In this document: positions 1 to 8,239 of the stretch, piece by piece
Layout: each line of letters starts with the position of its first letter
Position numbering within the stretch: position 1 is the stretch's first letter
Assembly: GCA_963422415.1 (NCBI GenBank)
Contig: OY729430.1
Location: 3,038,001 to 3,102,000 of the forward strand
Direction: 5' to 3'
DNA length: 64,000 bases
From: Bin34 sp963422415
GTDB lineage: Bacteria > Chloroflexota > Anaerolineae > Caldilineales > Caldilineaceae
Made by a program: the position numbers and the translations under genes
Notes under the pieces: model-generated
What the model was told of the DNA's origin: nothing
The model's input: only the letters and a program-made list of their open reading frames with translations
Database searches by the model: none

Positions 1-146
1 CCCGTCAAGGGGTCATACCAAGCCTTGATGGGCTGGCCATCCGAAGTGCGGAAGCGCGGCGCGTCCTCTTGCGAGTCAGGGGCCACCGGCGTCACCGAGG
101 TCTTGTGCGGGACAGGGTTCCGGCGGTCGTTGGCCGGAACGGACAT
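1..146 (-). CDS. N-terminus of an unidentified protein, cut by the window edge
   Basis: An ATG at 146-144 opens a frame that stays open to the window edge, giving 48 residues. It starts only 7 nt after the recR stop, so it is probably co-transcribed with recR. The visible part is polar and proline-rich (MSVPANDRRNPVPHK...) and ends with RFRTSDGQPIKAWYDP. That ending loosely recalls the start of methylmalonyl-CoA mutase large subunits, but the resemblance is too short to name the gene. I treat it as an unknown partial gene. Confidence 0.45.
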   Translation of the reverse strand, partial: MSVPANDRRNPVPHKTSVTPVAPDSQEDAPRFRTSDGQPIKAWYDPLT

Positions 147-153
147 TCCGGCC

Positions 154-768
154 TCACAACTGACGTCGGCCTTCCAAGGCGTGGCGAAAGGTCATGTCGT
201 CCGTGAACTCCAGATCGCTGCCAGAAGAAAGGCCACGGGCCAGTTGGGACACCACGACAGCCTCGTCAGCCAATATGCGGGCTATCCAGTCCGCCGTCGC
301 CTGACCGCTGAGGGTAGGACTGGTGGCCACTATGACCTCTTGGACCGCGACGCCGTCGGCAGGGCGCAACCGCGACAGCAGTTCCCTGCACTTGATGTCG
401 TCTGGCCCAATCCCTTCCATCGGTGAAATGGCACCGTGCAACACATGATACAGGCCTTGATATTGACCAATGCGCTCGATTACAGGCAAGTGAAAGGGTT
501 CCTCGACCACACAGATCTGTGTACGGTCCCGGTCTTGGGACTGGCACAACACACAGGGTTGCCGGTCGGCAAAATTGAAGCAGGATTCGCACAGCAGCAC
601 ATCGGTCTTGAGACGCAACAGCACGTCACTGAGATTCTCGATGGAGGCCTGCGAGGTCCGCAACAGATGATAGGCCAGTCGCTGGGCGCTCTTGGGCCCC
701 ACGCCCGGCAACTGATTCAGCGCCGTGATGGCGTCTGAAATCGCCTTGGGCAGTACGCTGACAGACAT
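154..768 (-). CDS. recR: Recombination mediator RecR
   Basis: RecR acts with RecF and RecO to load RecA on gapped DNA. The 204-residue product has the usual family length. The N-terminal helix-hairpin-helix is visible (LNQLPGVGPKSAQRLAYHLL, residues 17-36). A zinc finger follows (LCESC...PCVLC), then a Toprim region beginning ICVVEEP, and the conserved C-terminal ATSPTLSGQATADWI segment. The start is 28 nt downstream of the ybaB stop on the same strand. The order dnaX-ybaB-recR is a very common bacterial cluster, which supports all three calls. Confidence 0.97.
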   Translation of the reverse strand: MSVSVLPKAISDAITALNQLPGVGPKSAQRLAYHLLRTSQASIENLSDVLLRLKTDVLLCESCFNFADRQPCVLCQSQDRDRTQICVVEEPFHLPVIERIGQYQGLYHVLHGAISPMEGIGPDDIKCRELLSRLRPADGVAVQEVIVATSPTLSGQATADWIARILADEAVVVSQLARGLSSGSDLEFTDDMTFRHALEGRRQL

Positions 769-796
769 CGGACAGGCAACGCGGATTGGCTATCGG

Positions 797-1174
797 CTAG
801 CCTAGCAGCCCCGGGGGCAGGTTCATGCCACTGGTCAGATCGTCCAGCTGGCCCTTCTGCTTGTCATTCACCTGCTGCAGGAAGTCATTGACAGCCGTCA
901 GAATCATTTCCTGCAGAATTTCCACGTCGTCGGGATCAAGGATTTCAGGCTCCAAGGCAATTTGGGTGAGTTTGCCGTCGCCCTTGCCGGTGACCTGCAC
1001 CACGCCTCCACCGGTGGAGGCCGTGAACTCCAGATCCGAAATGTCGTTCTCAGCCATCTGACTCTGCATCTGTTCCAGCTGGCGCATCAGGGCCTGCTGA
1101 TTCCCTGGCGCTTGCGGCATGGGAGGCATGGCCAAACGGCGCGCACTTTTCTTGCGACGGGTCTTGCGAGGCAT
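797..1174 (-). CDS. ybaB: YbaB/EbfC family nucleoid-associated protein
   Basis: YbaB/EbfC proteins are small dimeric DNA-binding proteins of the nucleoid, almost always encoded between dnaX and recR as here. The 125-residue product carries the coiled-coil segment LMRQLEQMQSQMAEN, the core TGGGVVQVTGKGDGKLTQI, and the DPDDVEILQEMILTAVNDF helix. The first 15 residues are strongly basic (MPRKTRRKKSARR) and precede the usual family start. They may be a genuine basic tail, or the true start may be the internal ATG at MPPMPQAP. The ATG used lies 3 nt after the dnaX stop. Confidence 0.93.
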   Translation of the reverse strand: MPRKTRRKKSARRLAMPPMPQAPGNQQALMRQLEQMQSQMAENDISDLEFTASTGGGVVQVTGKGDGKLTQIALEPEILDPDDVEILQEMILTAVNDFLQQVNDKQKGQLDDLTSGMNLPPGLLG

Positions 1175-1177
1175 CTT

Positions 1178-2854
1178 CTACTTGTCCTTGGCTGCTTTCA
1201 ATTTGGCCAGCAGCTCCTGCTGTTCCACTTCATCCATGCGGCGGGCCCTCATCTCATTTCGCAAATAGGCGTCCACGTTTTGCTTCGGCGCGGAGGCGGT
1301 GGGCGTCGCAGGCTGGTCCTTGGCAGGCCGAACCGGATCGGGAGCAGGCGCTACCCGCAGACTGCATTGTACGTCTCTGTCCAAATAATCGCTCAACTTC
1401 CCATTGAGCACCTCTCGCACTTGCATCTTGGAGAGTGCGGACCGGTACCCTGCATCACGCAAGATCACGATCACCTTCCCATTCTGGACATCCAGGCCCG
1501 CCATGCCCTTCCGGGTCAATGCGTCATGTGCTTTGTTGTCGCGCGCCCGACCCTTTATGGTGTATTGCAAATCCTTCCAGTTCCGGCGCAAGATATTCTT
1601 GTCTTTCTCGTCCTGCGGCGTAGGCTGGCGCAAGGATACCGAGGGCTTGGCGCGGGCCGGCGCATCCCTTCGGTGAGGCGGAGCCGAAGCCGCGGTACGC
1701 TCTGTGCGCGCGGCGGGACGAATTCCCTGCTCGGATCCGGATGGCGCAGGCGCAGGCGCCACCGTCACGGGCGGACCATTGATGGCCGAAATCAGGGCCA
1801 GTTCCACCAGAATCTGCGGGTGTGGCGCCTGTTGCAGTTCGGCCGCGGCTTCCACCATGACGGACATGGCGTGGAGCAGTCGAGCCTCGCTGCATTCCTT
1901 GGCCCAGTCGGTCAACACCGCCGTCTGTTCGGGAGACAGATCCGCAGCGCCTGCTGCCGGACCGATCAGCTTGAAGCGGAAGACTGCCCGCAATTGCATG
2001 ATGACCTGCTGCAGAAACTCCGCGATGCTGCCGCCCTGGAGCATCACGTCCTGCAGAATTGCCATCCCCTTGGCCTTGTCCCGCGCCACGATGGCGCTCC
2101 CGAAGGCGTGAATGGCCTGGATATCGGTCAGGCCCAGCAGATTCTGGACCTGCTTGAGCGTGACCTGACCGCGACCCAGGCCTACCACCTGGTCCAGCAG
2201 ACTGATGGCGTCTCGCATGCACCCTTGGGTACTGTCCGCGATCATGGCCAAGGCCTCCTCCTCCACGTCACAGCCTTCCTCGGTCGCGATCATGGCCAGA
2301 TGCGCCTGAATTTCTGCTATCGCAATGCGCCGGAAGTCAAACCTTTGACAGCGGCTGATCACGGTCGCCGGAATACGATGGATCTCCGTGGTGGCCAGAA
2401 TGAAATATACATGGGCAGGTGGCTCTTCCAAGGTCTTGAGCAAGGCGTTGAAGGCGCTGGGAGACAGCATGTGCACTTCGTCCACGATGTAGACCTTGCA
2501 GCTGCCCTCCGTGGGGCTGAAGTTGACGGCATTGCGCAGTTCCCGAATGTCCTCCACCCCGTTGTTGCTGGCCGCGTCGATCTCAATCAGATCCAAGTAG
2601 CGAGCCTCCTCGATGGTCTGGCAGGGGACACATTCTCCGCAGGGACGCGCCACCGTCGGGTTCAGACAGTTGAGAGCCTTGGCCAGCAACCGGGCCGTGC
2701 TGGTCTTGCCGGTGCCGCGGGGGCCGTTGAAAAGGTACGCGTGCGCCACTCGATCCGACTGCAGGGCATTTTGCAAGGTACGCACGACATGGGATTGACC
2801 CACCAGATCGGCAAAAGTGCGGCTGCGCCATTTGCGATACAATGCCTGCGACAT
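1178..2854 (-). CDS. dnaX: DNA polymerase III subunit gamma/tau
   Basis: DnaX is the ATPase of the clamp loader in the replicative polymerase. The 558-residue protein shows Walker A (GPRGTGKTS, near residue 45), a four-cysteine zinc module (CLN...CGECVPC), Walker B DEVHML, and the sensor segment ISRCQRFDF. After about residue 370 the sequence becomes Pro/Ala-rich and variable, as in tau subunits. The start MSQALYRKWR is the classic family start, preceded by an AAGGA ribosome site. It heads the dnaX-ybaB-recR operon and reads away from the small exported protein gene at 2985. Confidence 0.97.
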   Translation of the reverse strand: MSQALYRKWRSRTFADLVGQSHVVRTLQNALQSDRVAHAYLFNGPRGTGKTSTARLLAKALNCLNPTVARPCGECVPCQTIEEARYLDLIEIDAASNNGVEDIRELRNAVNFSPTEGSCKVYIVDEVHMLSPSAFNALLKTLEEPPAHVYFILATTEIHRIPATVISRCQRFDFRRIAIAEIQAHLAMIATEEGCDVEEEALAMIADSTQGCMRDAISLLDQVVGLGRGQVTLKQVQNLLGLTDIQAIHAFGSAIVARDKAKGMAILQDVMLQGGSIAEFLQQVIMQLRAVFRFKLIGPAAGAADLSPEQTAVLTDWAKECSEARLLHAMSVMVEAAAELQQAPHPQILVELALISAINGPPVTVAPAPAPSGSEQGIRPAARTERTAASAPPHRRDAPARAKPSVSLRQPTPQDEKDKNILRRNWKDLQYTIKGRARDNKAHDALTRKGMAGLDVQNGKVIVILRDAGYRSALSKMQVREVLNGKLSDYLDRDVQCSLRVAPAPDPVRPAKDQPATPTASAPKQNVDAYLRNEMRARRMDEVEQQELLAKLKAAKDK

Positions 2855-2901
2855 TTGTCAATTCCTTTCTTGCTCCCATGTCAGAATTCAGTCAGAGTCA
2901 G

Positions 2902-2910
2902 ATTGTAGCA
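2902..2910 (-). promoter_or_regulatory. Extended -10 promoter for dnaX operon
   Basis: On the minus strand the sequence reads TGCTACAAT: an extended TGn element and a -10 of TACAAT (5 of 6 bases of TATAAT). It lies about 48 nt upstream of the dnaX ATG. No good -35 hexamer is present, which is acceptable for an extended -10 promoter. The same pattern recurs before ftsH, livH, the four-repeat lipoprotein and nuoA. Confidence 0.4.
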
Positions 2911-2984
2911 AGACTGGAGAGCCGCCTCGCGGAAGCGGATTGGCCGCCTGTCGCACTGTCTTGGGCCCATGGCCAGGAAGAACT

Positions 2985-3221
2985 ATGACTCGCAAGCAAC
3001 TTTTGGTGACACTCTGCGGTACAGCCGCCTTGGCACTTGTCGTGCTCCTGATGACGCTGTTGCCGGCGGGCAGGACCCTAGAGGCCGCCAATCTGGAACC
3101 GGAGGCCGTGCAAGCCCAAGACACGGACGGAACATCGGGACTCTCCGGCGGTAACGATTGCTATTGCATTCCGGACCAAAGCCAGACCAACCCCGACGAG
3201 CCTGCACAAGCCACCGAATAG
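2985..3221 (+). CDS. Small exported or membrane-anchored protein, unknown function
   Basis: This 78-residue product begins with MTRKQ and a hydrophobic segment at about residues 6-26 (ending LLMTLLPAG), typical of a signal peptide or single anchor. The rest is acidic, ending near a CYC motif (NDCYCIPDQS) and a polar tail. The ATG at 2985 was chosen over the upstream frame start because an AGGAAG ribosome site sits 4 nt before it and the hydrophobic segment then starts the protein. No family is recognised. It is divergent from dnaX. Confidence 0.55.
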   Translation: MTRKQLLVTLCGTAALALVVLLMTLLPAGRTLEAANLEPEAVQAQDTDGTSGLSGGNDCYCIPDQSQTNPDEPAQATE

Positions 3222-3330
3222 AATCGGCGGCCTTGCCAGCAAGACGGAGAACACCGTCGCCCTTCTGTCCACTGGCATCAACATGAACGGACTGGATGCC
3301 GTGCCGCCCGCGCGACGCCTCGTCTGCGAT

Positions 3331-3468
3331 TCATCTGGTCTTCATCCCAAAGGCCACCACGCCCACACTGCAGGCAACCGACACCAGGAGGCTGAACACG
3401 CCCATACAGCCATTGCTCTGGCGTGTGACACGGGATTGGGATTCGATCTCCGACGACATCGTTTCCAT
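3331..3468 (-). CDS. Possible 45-residue membrane peptide
   Basis: A strong GGGAGG ribosome site lies 4 nt before an ATG at 3468. The 45-residue product has a polar N-terminal half (METMSSEIESQSRVTRQSNG) and one hydrophobic span (VFSLLVSVACSVGVVAFG), so it could be a single-pass membrane peptide. It lies just downstream of a decayed DnaQ-type exonuclease, so it could also be chance coding in decaying DNA. No homologue is recognised. Confidence 0.35.
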   Translation of the reverse strand: METMSSEIESQSRVTRQSNGCMGVFSLLVSVACSVGVVAFGMKTR

Positions 3469-3479
3469 TCGACCTCCCT

Positions 3480-3905
3480 GCCTGCCACACCCAGTGTCTG
3501 TGCCGCATCGTCCAGCCTGCTCCCTTTCTTTCGCCCAATATGCCTCTGATAGCGATGCATGGTGCAACAGATCCGGTTGCGGGCCCAAGGTAGGCATCCC
3601 GGCCCACTTGAATTCAGCGGACAGAAACTCCTGATCAAACGAAGCGTTGTAGGCGATGATGGGCAGATCGCCGATAAAGTCACGCAGATCCTGCGCCTTG
3701 TCGGCAGACGTCTCGGCGTCGACTACGTCCCTGATCCGTAATGCCGTACATCTTTGACGCCTCGGCCGGGATGTGCGACGGCGGATTGTCCAAGAGCGAT
3801 CCAAAACGGACACGCAACATGGCCACCGAGACTATGCGGTCACCCTTGGGAAGAGAGACCGGTGGTTTCCACATCAACCACCACCGTCTCGTCGAATTCA
3901 TTGAA
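3480..3905 (-). pseudogene. Decayed DnaQ-type 3'-5' exonuclease
   Basis: Pieces of a DEDD exonuclease domain are spread over three frames. The first block, EFDETVVVDVETTGL, holds the catalytic D-x-E motif (ExoI). After a frameshift comes KGDRIVSVAMLRVRFGSLL and HIPAEASKMYGITDQ. After another shift comes DFIGDLPIIAYNASFDQEFL (ExoII, with the N-x3-D pattern), and then a remnant LDDAAQTLGV in a further frame. At least three frame changes are needed and no single frame exceeds about 100 residues of homologous sequence. A functional protein is unlikely. The family assignment is confident; the end points are approximate. Confidence 0.7.
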
Positions 3906-4012
3906 TCTCAATGACGTTGTCTCTCCTGCGTGTGGCCACCGGGACATGGATCGAGCGACAACGACTGAATCGGAAGGGCATATGCATGGCTTTCACGACT
4001 GATCCGCCGAAG

Positions 4013-5101
4013 TCAGCCATAGGTACGCACCTGATTGTCCCAAGAAGCGGGATCCCCGGCCAGAACCGATGCAATGATATTGACTGTCCTCGCAACATCG
4101 TCACGGCTGACATCACAGTTCAGCACGGCGCGCAGCTTGCGGTCATTGATGGGGTTCATCAGCACCCCCCGCTCTTGCAGGCCCGCCGCTAGCTGCACTG
4201 CAGTCATGCGCCCCGGACTGACGCCGAAGTACACGATATTGGTGGACACATCCGCCAGATCAATCTCAATGCCCTCCAGCACGGCCAGGCCCCGAGCCAG
4301 TTCCTGGGCATTCTGATGGTCATCCGCCAATCTTTCCACCATCTCGGTCAGGCTGACCAGGCCGCAGGCGGCCAGTATGCCTGCCTGGCGCATGCCACCG
4401 CCCACCGCCTTGCGAACCCGCCGGGCCCGGCGGACAAAGTCGGCGCTGCCGGCCACCACGGATCCGACCGGGGCCGCCAGGCCCTTGCTGAGGCAGCAGC
4501 TGACGCTGTCCACATGCGTCGTTAGCTCGGCCGGCGCCTTGTTCAAGGCCACCGCCGCATTCCACAGACGGGCGCCATCCATGTGCAAGGACAGACCTCG
4601 GCTGTGCGCCAGCGTGCCCATGGCTTCCAGATAGTCTGGGGACAGCGGCGCGCCATTGCACCGATTGTGCGTATTCTCAATGCAGATCAGGCGGGTGACG
4701 GGAAAGTGCTCGTCGTCCCCGCGGATATGGTCGGCCACCTCGTCCAGGTCCAAGGCGCCATCCGACTGATTGCGCACGGCTCGGGGATGAATGCCGCCCA
4801 ACGCTGCAGAACCACCCTGCTCGTACAGATAGATGTGGGCCTGATGACCCACAATCAACTCGTCTCCGCGCCCACAATGGGCCATTACACTGACCAGGTT
4901 GCCCATGGTGCCACTGGAGACCAGCACAGCGCTTTCCTTGCCCAACATGTCCGCGGCCAAGGCTTCCAGCTTGTTGACGGTAGGGTCTTCCCCATACACG
5001 TCATCTCCCAAGGGAGCCTGCGCCATTGCCTCCCGCATCGCGGGAGTCGGCTGCGTGACAGTGTCGGAGCGAAGATCAATAGGGGGACTTGTGTGTTCCA
5101 T
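4013..5101 (-). CDS. ltaE: Low-specificity L-threonine aldolase
   Basis: This PLP enzyme cleaves L-threonine or allo-threonine to glycine and acetaldehyde. The 362-residue protein starts with the family hallmark IDLRSDTVTQPTPAMREAM. It shows GDDVYGEDPTVNKLE, the HMDGARLWNAAVAL active-site segment, and the PLP lysine in CCLSKGLAAPVGS. Length and motif order are normal. The gene follows hisB by 28 nt on the same strand and is probably transcribed as the last gene of hisDCB-ltaE. The link to histidine synthesis is genomic only; no shared reaction is implied. Confidence 0.95.
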   Translation of the reverse strand: MEHTSPPIDLRSDTVTQPTPAMREAMAQAPLGDDVYGEDPTVNKLEALAADMLGKESAVLVSSGTMGNLVSVMAHCGRGDELIVGHQAHIYLYEQGGSAALGGIHPRAVRNQSDGALDLDEVADHIRGDDEHFPVTRLICIENTHNRCNGAPLSPDYLEAMGTLAHSRGLSLHMDGARLWNAAVALNKAPAELTTHVDSVSCCLSKGLAAPVGSVVAGSADFVRRARRVRKAVGGGMRQAGILAACGLVSLTEMVERLADDHQNAQELARGLAVLEGIEIDLADVSTNIVYFGVSPGRMTAVQLAAGLQERGVLMNPINDRKLRAVLNCDVSRDDVARTVNIIASVLAGDPASWDNQVRTYG

Positions 5102-5129
5102 GTCGTTCCGTTCCTTGCGTCGATGGGTG

Positions 5130-5729
5130 TCAGAGTACGCCCTTGGTGCTGGGAATGCCCGCGCGCCGCGGATCCAGGCGGGTCGCCTGATCCAGAGCCC
5201 GGGCCAAAGACTTGAAGATGGCCTCCACCTTGTGGTGATCGTTGTCTCCGGCCAGCACCTTCACGTGGAGATTCATCGCCGCTCGAGTCGCCATGACATC
5301 CAGCATGTGGGCAATCAAGTCAGTAGACAACTGGCCGACCCGGGATCCATGGTAACTGCATTGCACCACACTGAAGGGCCGGCCGCTCAAATCCACGACA
5401 GTGCGCGCCAGCGCTTCGTCCATGGCCACATAGCTGTGCGCCGTGCGCACGATGCCCGCCTTGTCTCCCAAACTTTGGGCCAGAGCCTGGCCCAGACACA
5501 TCATGACATCCTCGGCGCTGTGATGTTCATCCACTTCCAGATCCCCCTGGCAGGACACGGCCAGATCGAAAAGACCGTGGTGGGCAAACAGAGTCAGCAT
5601 GTGGTCCAGAAACCCGATGCCGGTATCTACCTCGGCCAAACCCTGTCCGTCCACATGCAGCGACAGCGAGATCCGCGTTTCCCGCGTTTCCCGCTCCACG
5701 CGGGCTGATCGTTCTCCTGCGTTCGCCAT
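5130..5729 (-). CDS. hisB: Imidazoleglycerol-phosphate dehydratase
   Basis: HisB dehydrates imidazole glycerol phosphate to imidazole acetol phosphate in histidine synthesis. The 199-residue monofunctional enzyme has the metal-binding motifs DHMLTLFAHHG, DEHHSAEDV and DNDHHKVEAIFK, and the substrate-binding segment GFLDHM. It is the dehydratase domain alone, without the phosphatase domain fused in enterobacteria. Its ATG is one base after the hisC stop, indicating translational coupling. Confidence 0.97.
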   Translation of the reverse strand: MANAGERSARVERETRETRISLSLHVDGQGLAEVDTGIGFLDHMLTLFAHHGLFDLAVSCQGDLEVDEHHSAEDVMMCLGQALAQSLGDKAGIVRTAHSYVAMDEALARTVVDLSGRPFSVVQCSYHGSRVGQLSTDLIAHMLDVMATRAAMNLHVKVLAGDNDHHKVEAIFKSLARALDQATRLDPRRAGIPSTKGVL

Positions 5730-5730
5730 C

Positions 5731-6858
5731 TCACTCCTTCTGCATGCTGTGCAACGCTTCCATTAACCGGGCCATCTGCTCAGGCCGACCAATGGAAATC
5801 CGAATGCAGTCCGCCAGACCAAGCCTGTTGTAATAGCGCAACAGAATGCCTTGGTCCCGCAATTCCCGCCACATAGCGCGAGCCTCACGGCCCAGAACGC
5901 GACACAAGACAAAATTGGCCTCTGAAGGGTATCCCTCCAGATATCGGATGTGTGCCAAATCATCCAACAGGGAGACTCGGGCCTCCCGTATCTTCCTCAC
6001 AATATCCTGTACGGCATGCATCTGTTGCAAACTGGCCAGGCCTGCGACATACGCTGCGACATTGACGTTGTAAGGCTGCTTGCACTTCCAGAAGTAAGGC
6101 ATAAACCACTCCGGAAAAATGCCGAAGCCCAAACGCAGACCGGCTAGGCCCATCGCCTTGCTGAAGGTGCGCAACACGATCAGGTTAGGAAAACGAGCTA
6201 CCCAATCCATGCGTGACTTCTGAAGGGCGAAGTCTACATAGGCCTCGTCCAGAATCACCAGGACCGGCAGGTCCAATAGCCGTTGCAGGTCTTCGTCAGG
6301 AAACCAGGTTCCGCTGGGATTGTTGGGGGAAGTGGCAAATACAATCTTTACTCGACTATCCGTTTGTGCCTGAGACCTGACTACGGCCTCCTCCACCGCG
6401 TCCATGTCCACACTGAAGTCGGACCGCCGCCACACCTGCTGCACTGCGGCTCCGGCCAACTGCGCGCTGAAACTGTACATGCCGAAAGTGGGCGGCAGAT
6501 TCAGGATGCTGTCGACGGGGGACAGAAAAAGTCGGCCGATGCAGTCCAGCAACTCGTCGGCTCCGCTCCCCATGGCAACGGACTCGAAAGGCACCCGGTA
6601 GGCCTGCGCGACGGCTTGGCGCAGGGCCCGTTGCTCGGGATCTGGGTAGATGTGATAGTAGGGATACTCGGCCAATGCAGCCAAGACCGCCGGAGGCGGC
6701 CCAAAGGGATTCTCGTTGGCATCCAGTTTGACCAGCTGCTGTGGAGACAAACCCAGTTCTTGGCTGAGCACCTCGAAGGGTTGAATGGGCACGTACTCCT
6801 CCATGTCCCGCAGATGGGGATTGAGGAGAGACTCGGGATCAAACATGTCAACAGGCAT
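5731..6858 (-). CDS. hisC: Histidinol-phosphate aminotransferase
   Basis: HisC transfers an amino group from glutamate to imidazole acetol phosphate, the step after HisB. The 375-residue class I/II aminotransferase shows KLDANENPFGPPPAV near the N-terminus, the SPNNPSGTWF loop, the DEAYVDF aspartate that contacts PLP, and the PLP lysine in TFSKAMGLAGLRLGF. The first 11 nt overlap the end of hisD. An alternative ATG 12 nt further in (MFDPESLL) would remove the overlap. It lies between hisD and hisB in one operon. Confidence 0.96.
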   Translation of the reverse strand: MPVDMFDPESLLNPHLRDMEEYVPIQPFEVLSQELGLSPQQLVKLDANENPFGPPPAVLAALAEYPYYHIYPDPEQRALRQAVAQAYRVPFESVAMGSGADELLDCIGRLFLSPVDSILNLPPTFGMYSFSAQLAGAAVQQVWRRSDFSVDMDAVEEAVVRSQAQTDSRVKIVFATSPNNPSGTWFPDEDLQRLLDLPVLVILDEAYVDFALQKSRMDWVARFPNLIVLRTFSKAMGLAGLRLGFGIFPEWFMPYFWKCKQPYNVNVAAYVAGLASLQQMHAVQDIVRKIREARVSLLDDLAHIRYLEGYPSEANFVLCRVLGREARAMWRELRDQGILLRYYNRLGLADCIRISIGRPEQMARLMEALHSMQKE

Positions 6859-8164
6859 CCAGTCTGTCCGTCACGGCTCGGGCGTGGGCAGTCAAGCCTT
6901 CCGCGGCAGCCAGCCGGGCCGCCGATGGACCCAAAGTGTCCAGGGCGCTCTGATTGAGACCGAAGACGCTGACTATGCGCACGAAGTCCAAGACGTTCAA
7001 GGCGCTGCTGAAGCGGGCCGTGCCGTTGGTAGGCATTACGTGACTGGGACCTGCAACATAGTCTCCCAACACCTCGAAGCTGTCCTGGCCCAGGAATATG
7101 CCCCCGGCATTGCGCACGCTGGCCAGACATGACCAAGGATTCTCCACCATCAGACAGAGATGCTCAGGCGCGTAGGCATTGGACAGCCCGAAGGCTTCCG
7201 TCAGCGAATCCGTCACCACGATGCCGCTGCCTCGGGCCAGTGACTCCGCAATAATCTCCGCCCTGGGCAGAGTCTCCAGTTTGTGGCCCACGGCTGCAGC
7301 CACGGCCTCGGCAGTCTGCCGGGCAGGAGTCAGCAAAATGGCGCTGGCCCAAATATCATGCTCCGCCTGGGCCAGCAGGTCTGCGGCCACTGTTTCTGCA
7401 TCGGCGGTCGCATCGGCGATGATCAGGGTTTCGGTGGGACCAGCCAACCCGTCAATGCCGACTTGCCCAAAGAGGGCTTTTTTGGCCAAGGTGGTGAAGA
7501 GACCGCCAGGCCCACAAATCTTGTCTACCTTCCGCACCGTCTCCGTGCCAAAGGCCAGCGCCGCGATGGCCTGAGCGCCCCCTGATACGTATACGGACTT
7601 CAATCCGGCAACATGGGCGGCGGCCAGGGTGACTTCGGAAGGTAGGCCCGTCCCTCGCTGGGCGGGCGTGATTGCCGCGATGGATTGCACGCCGGCCACT
7701 TGCGCTGGAATTGCCGTCATCAGAAGTGTGCTGGGGAGCGGTGCTGTTCCACCAGGGCAGTAAATTCCCACCCTGTCAATGGGACGTATCACCTGCCCCA
7801 AGGTGCCCTGTTCCGAATTGTCGATCCAGCTGACACAAGGTTGCTGTTGATGAAAAGCGCGAATGCGGTCAGCCGCCAGTTTCATGGACGCTGCCAGCGC
7901 CGCCGGAATGCTTTCGTACGATTTCTGCAACTCCTCTGCAGAGATTTCCAGATTTTTGGGAGTCCTGCCCTCCAACTTGCTGCTCCAGTCCCACAGCGCG
8001 GCATCTCCACGCGCGGCTACATCCTCCAGAATTTCGCGTGTGGCTTCCGCTGCGGTAACCGGCCGCCCATAGGGCTCCTGCAGGGCCGGAGGCAGGACCG
8101 CGTCTTGGTATGGTTGCCGATGCAGGATACCGGTTTGCGCTTCTGGCACGGAAAAGATACGCAT
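6848..8164 (-). CDS. hisD: Histidinol dehydrogenase
   Basis: HisD carries out the last two steps of histidine synthesis, oxidising histidinol to histidine with two NAD+. The 438-residue protein has the conserved IYCPGGTAPLPSTLLM segment, GPGGLFTTLAKKALFGQVG, the general-base region APEHLCLM, and HVMPTNGTARFSSAL near the C-terminus. It appears to head the hisDCB-ltaE run. A palindrome sits in a possible promoter just upstream. Weak ribosome-site complementarity (AAGG) lies 4 nt before the ATG. Confidence 0.97.
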   Translation of the reverse strand: MRIFSVPEAQTGILHRQPYQDAVLPPALQEPYGRPVTAAEATREILEDVAARGDAALWDWSSKLEGRTPKNLEISAEELQKSYESIPAALAASMKLAADRIRAFHQQQPCVSWIDNSEQGTLGQVIRPIDRVGIYCPGGTAPLPSTLLMTAIPAQVAGVQSIAAITPAQRGTGLPSEVTLAAAHVAGLKSVYVSGGAQAIAALAFGTETVRKVDKICGPGGLFTTLAKKALFGQVGIDGLAGPTETLIIADATADAETVAADLLAQAEHDIWASAILLTPARQTAEAVAAAVGHKLETLPRAEIIAESLARGSGIVVTDSLTEAFGLSNAYAPEHLCLMVENPWSCLASVRNAGGIFLGQDSFEVLGDYVAGPSHVMPTNGTARFSSALNVLDFVRIVSVFGLNQSALDTLGPSAARLAAAEGLTAHARAVTDRLDAC

Positions 8165-8172
8165 AAGCCTTA

Positions 8173-8202
8173 AGGATAGGAAAATTCAGGAATTTTCGTG
8201 AA
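8173..8202 (-). promoter_or_regulatory. Possible hisD promoter with internal palindrome
   Basis: On the minus strand a TTCACG (4 of 6 matches to the -35 consensus) and TATCCT (-10-like) are separated by 18 nt. The spacer is almost wholly filled by a perfect inverted repeat GAAAATTC-AG-GAATTTTC at 8180-8197, the typical placement of a repressor operator. The predicted transcript start would be within a few bases of the hisD ATG, which is unusually close. The promoter call is therefore weak, while the palindrome itself is plainly present. Confidence 0.35.
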
Positions 8203-8239
8203 TTCTGGGAGCTGTTCAGGCCGCGTTTGCCGCAGCGGA

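Noticed and set aside
962..2908. A 648-codon open frame opposite dnaX
   Set aside because: It lies entirely antisense to a clear dnaX and shows no motif; it results from high-GC third positions.
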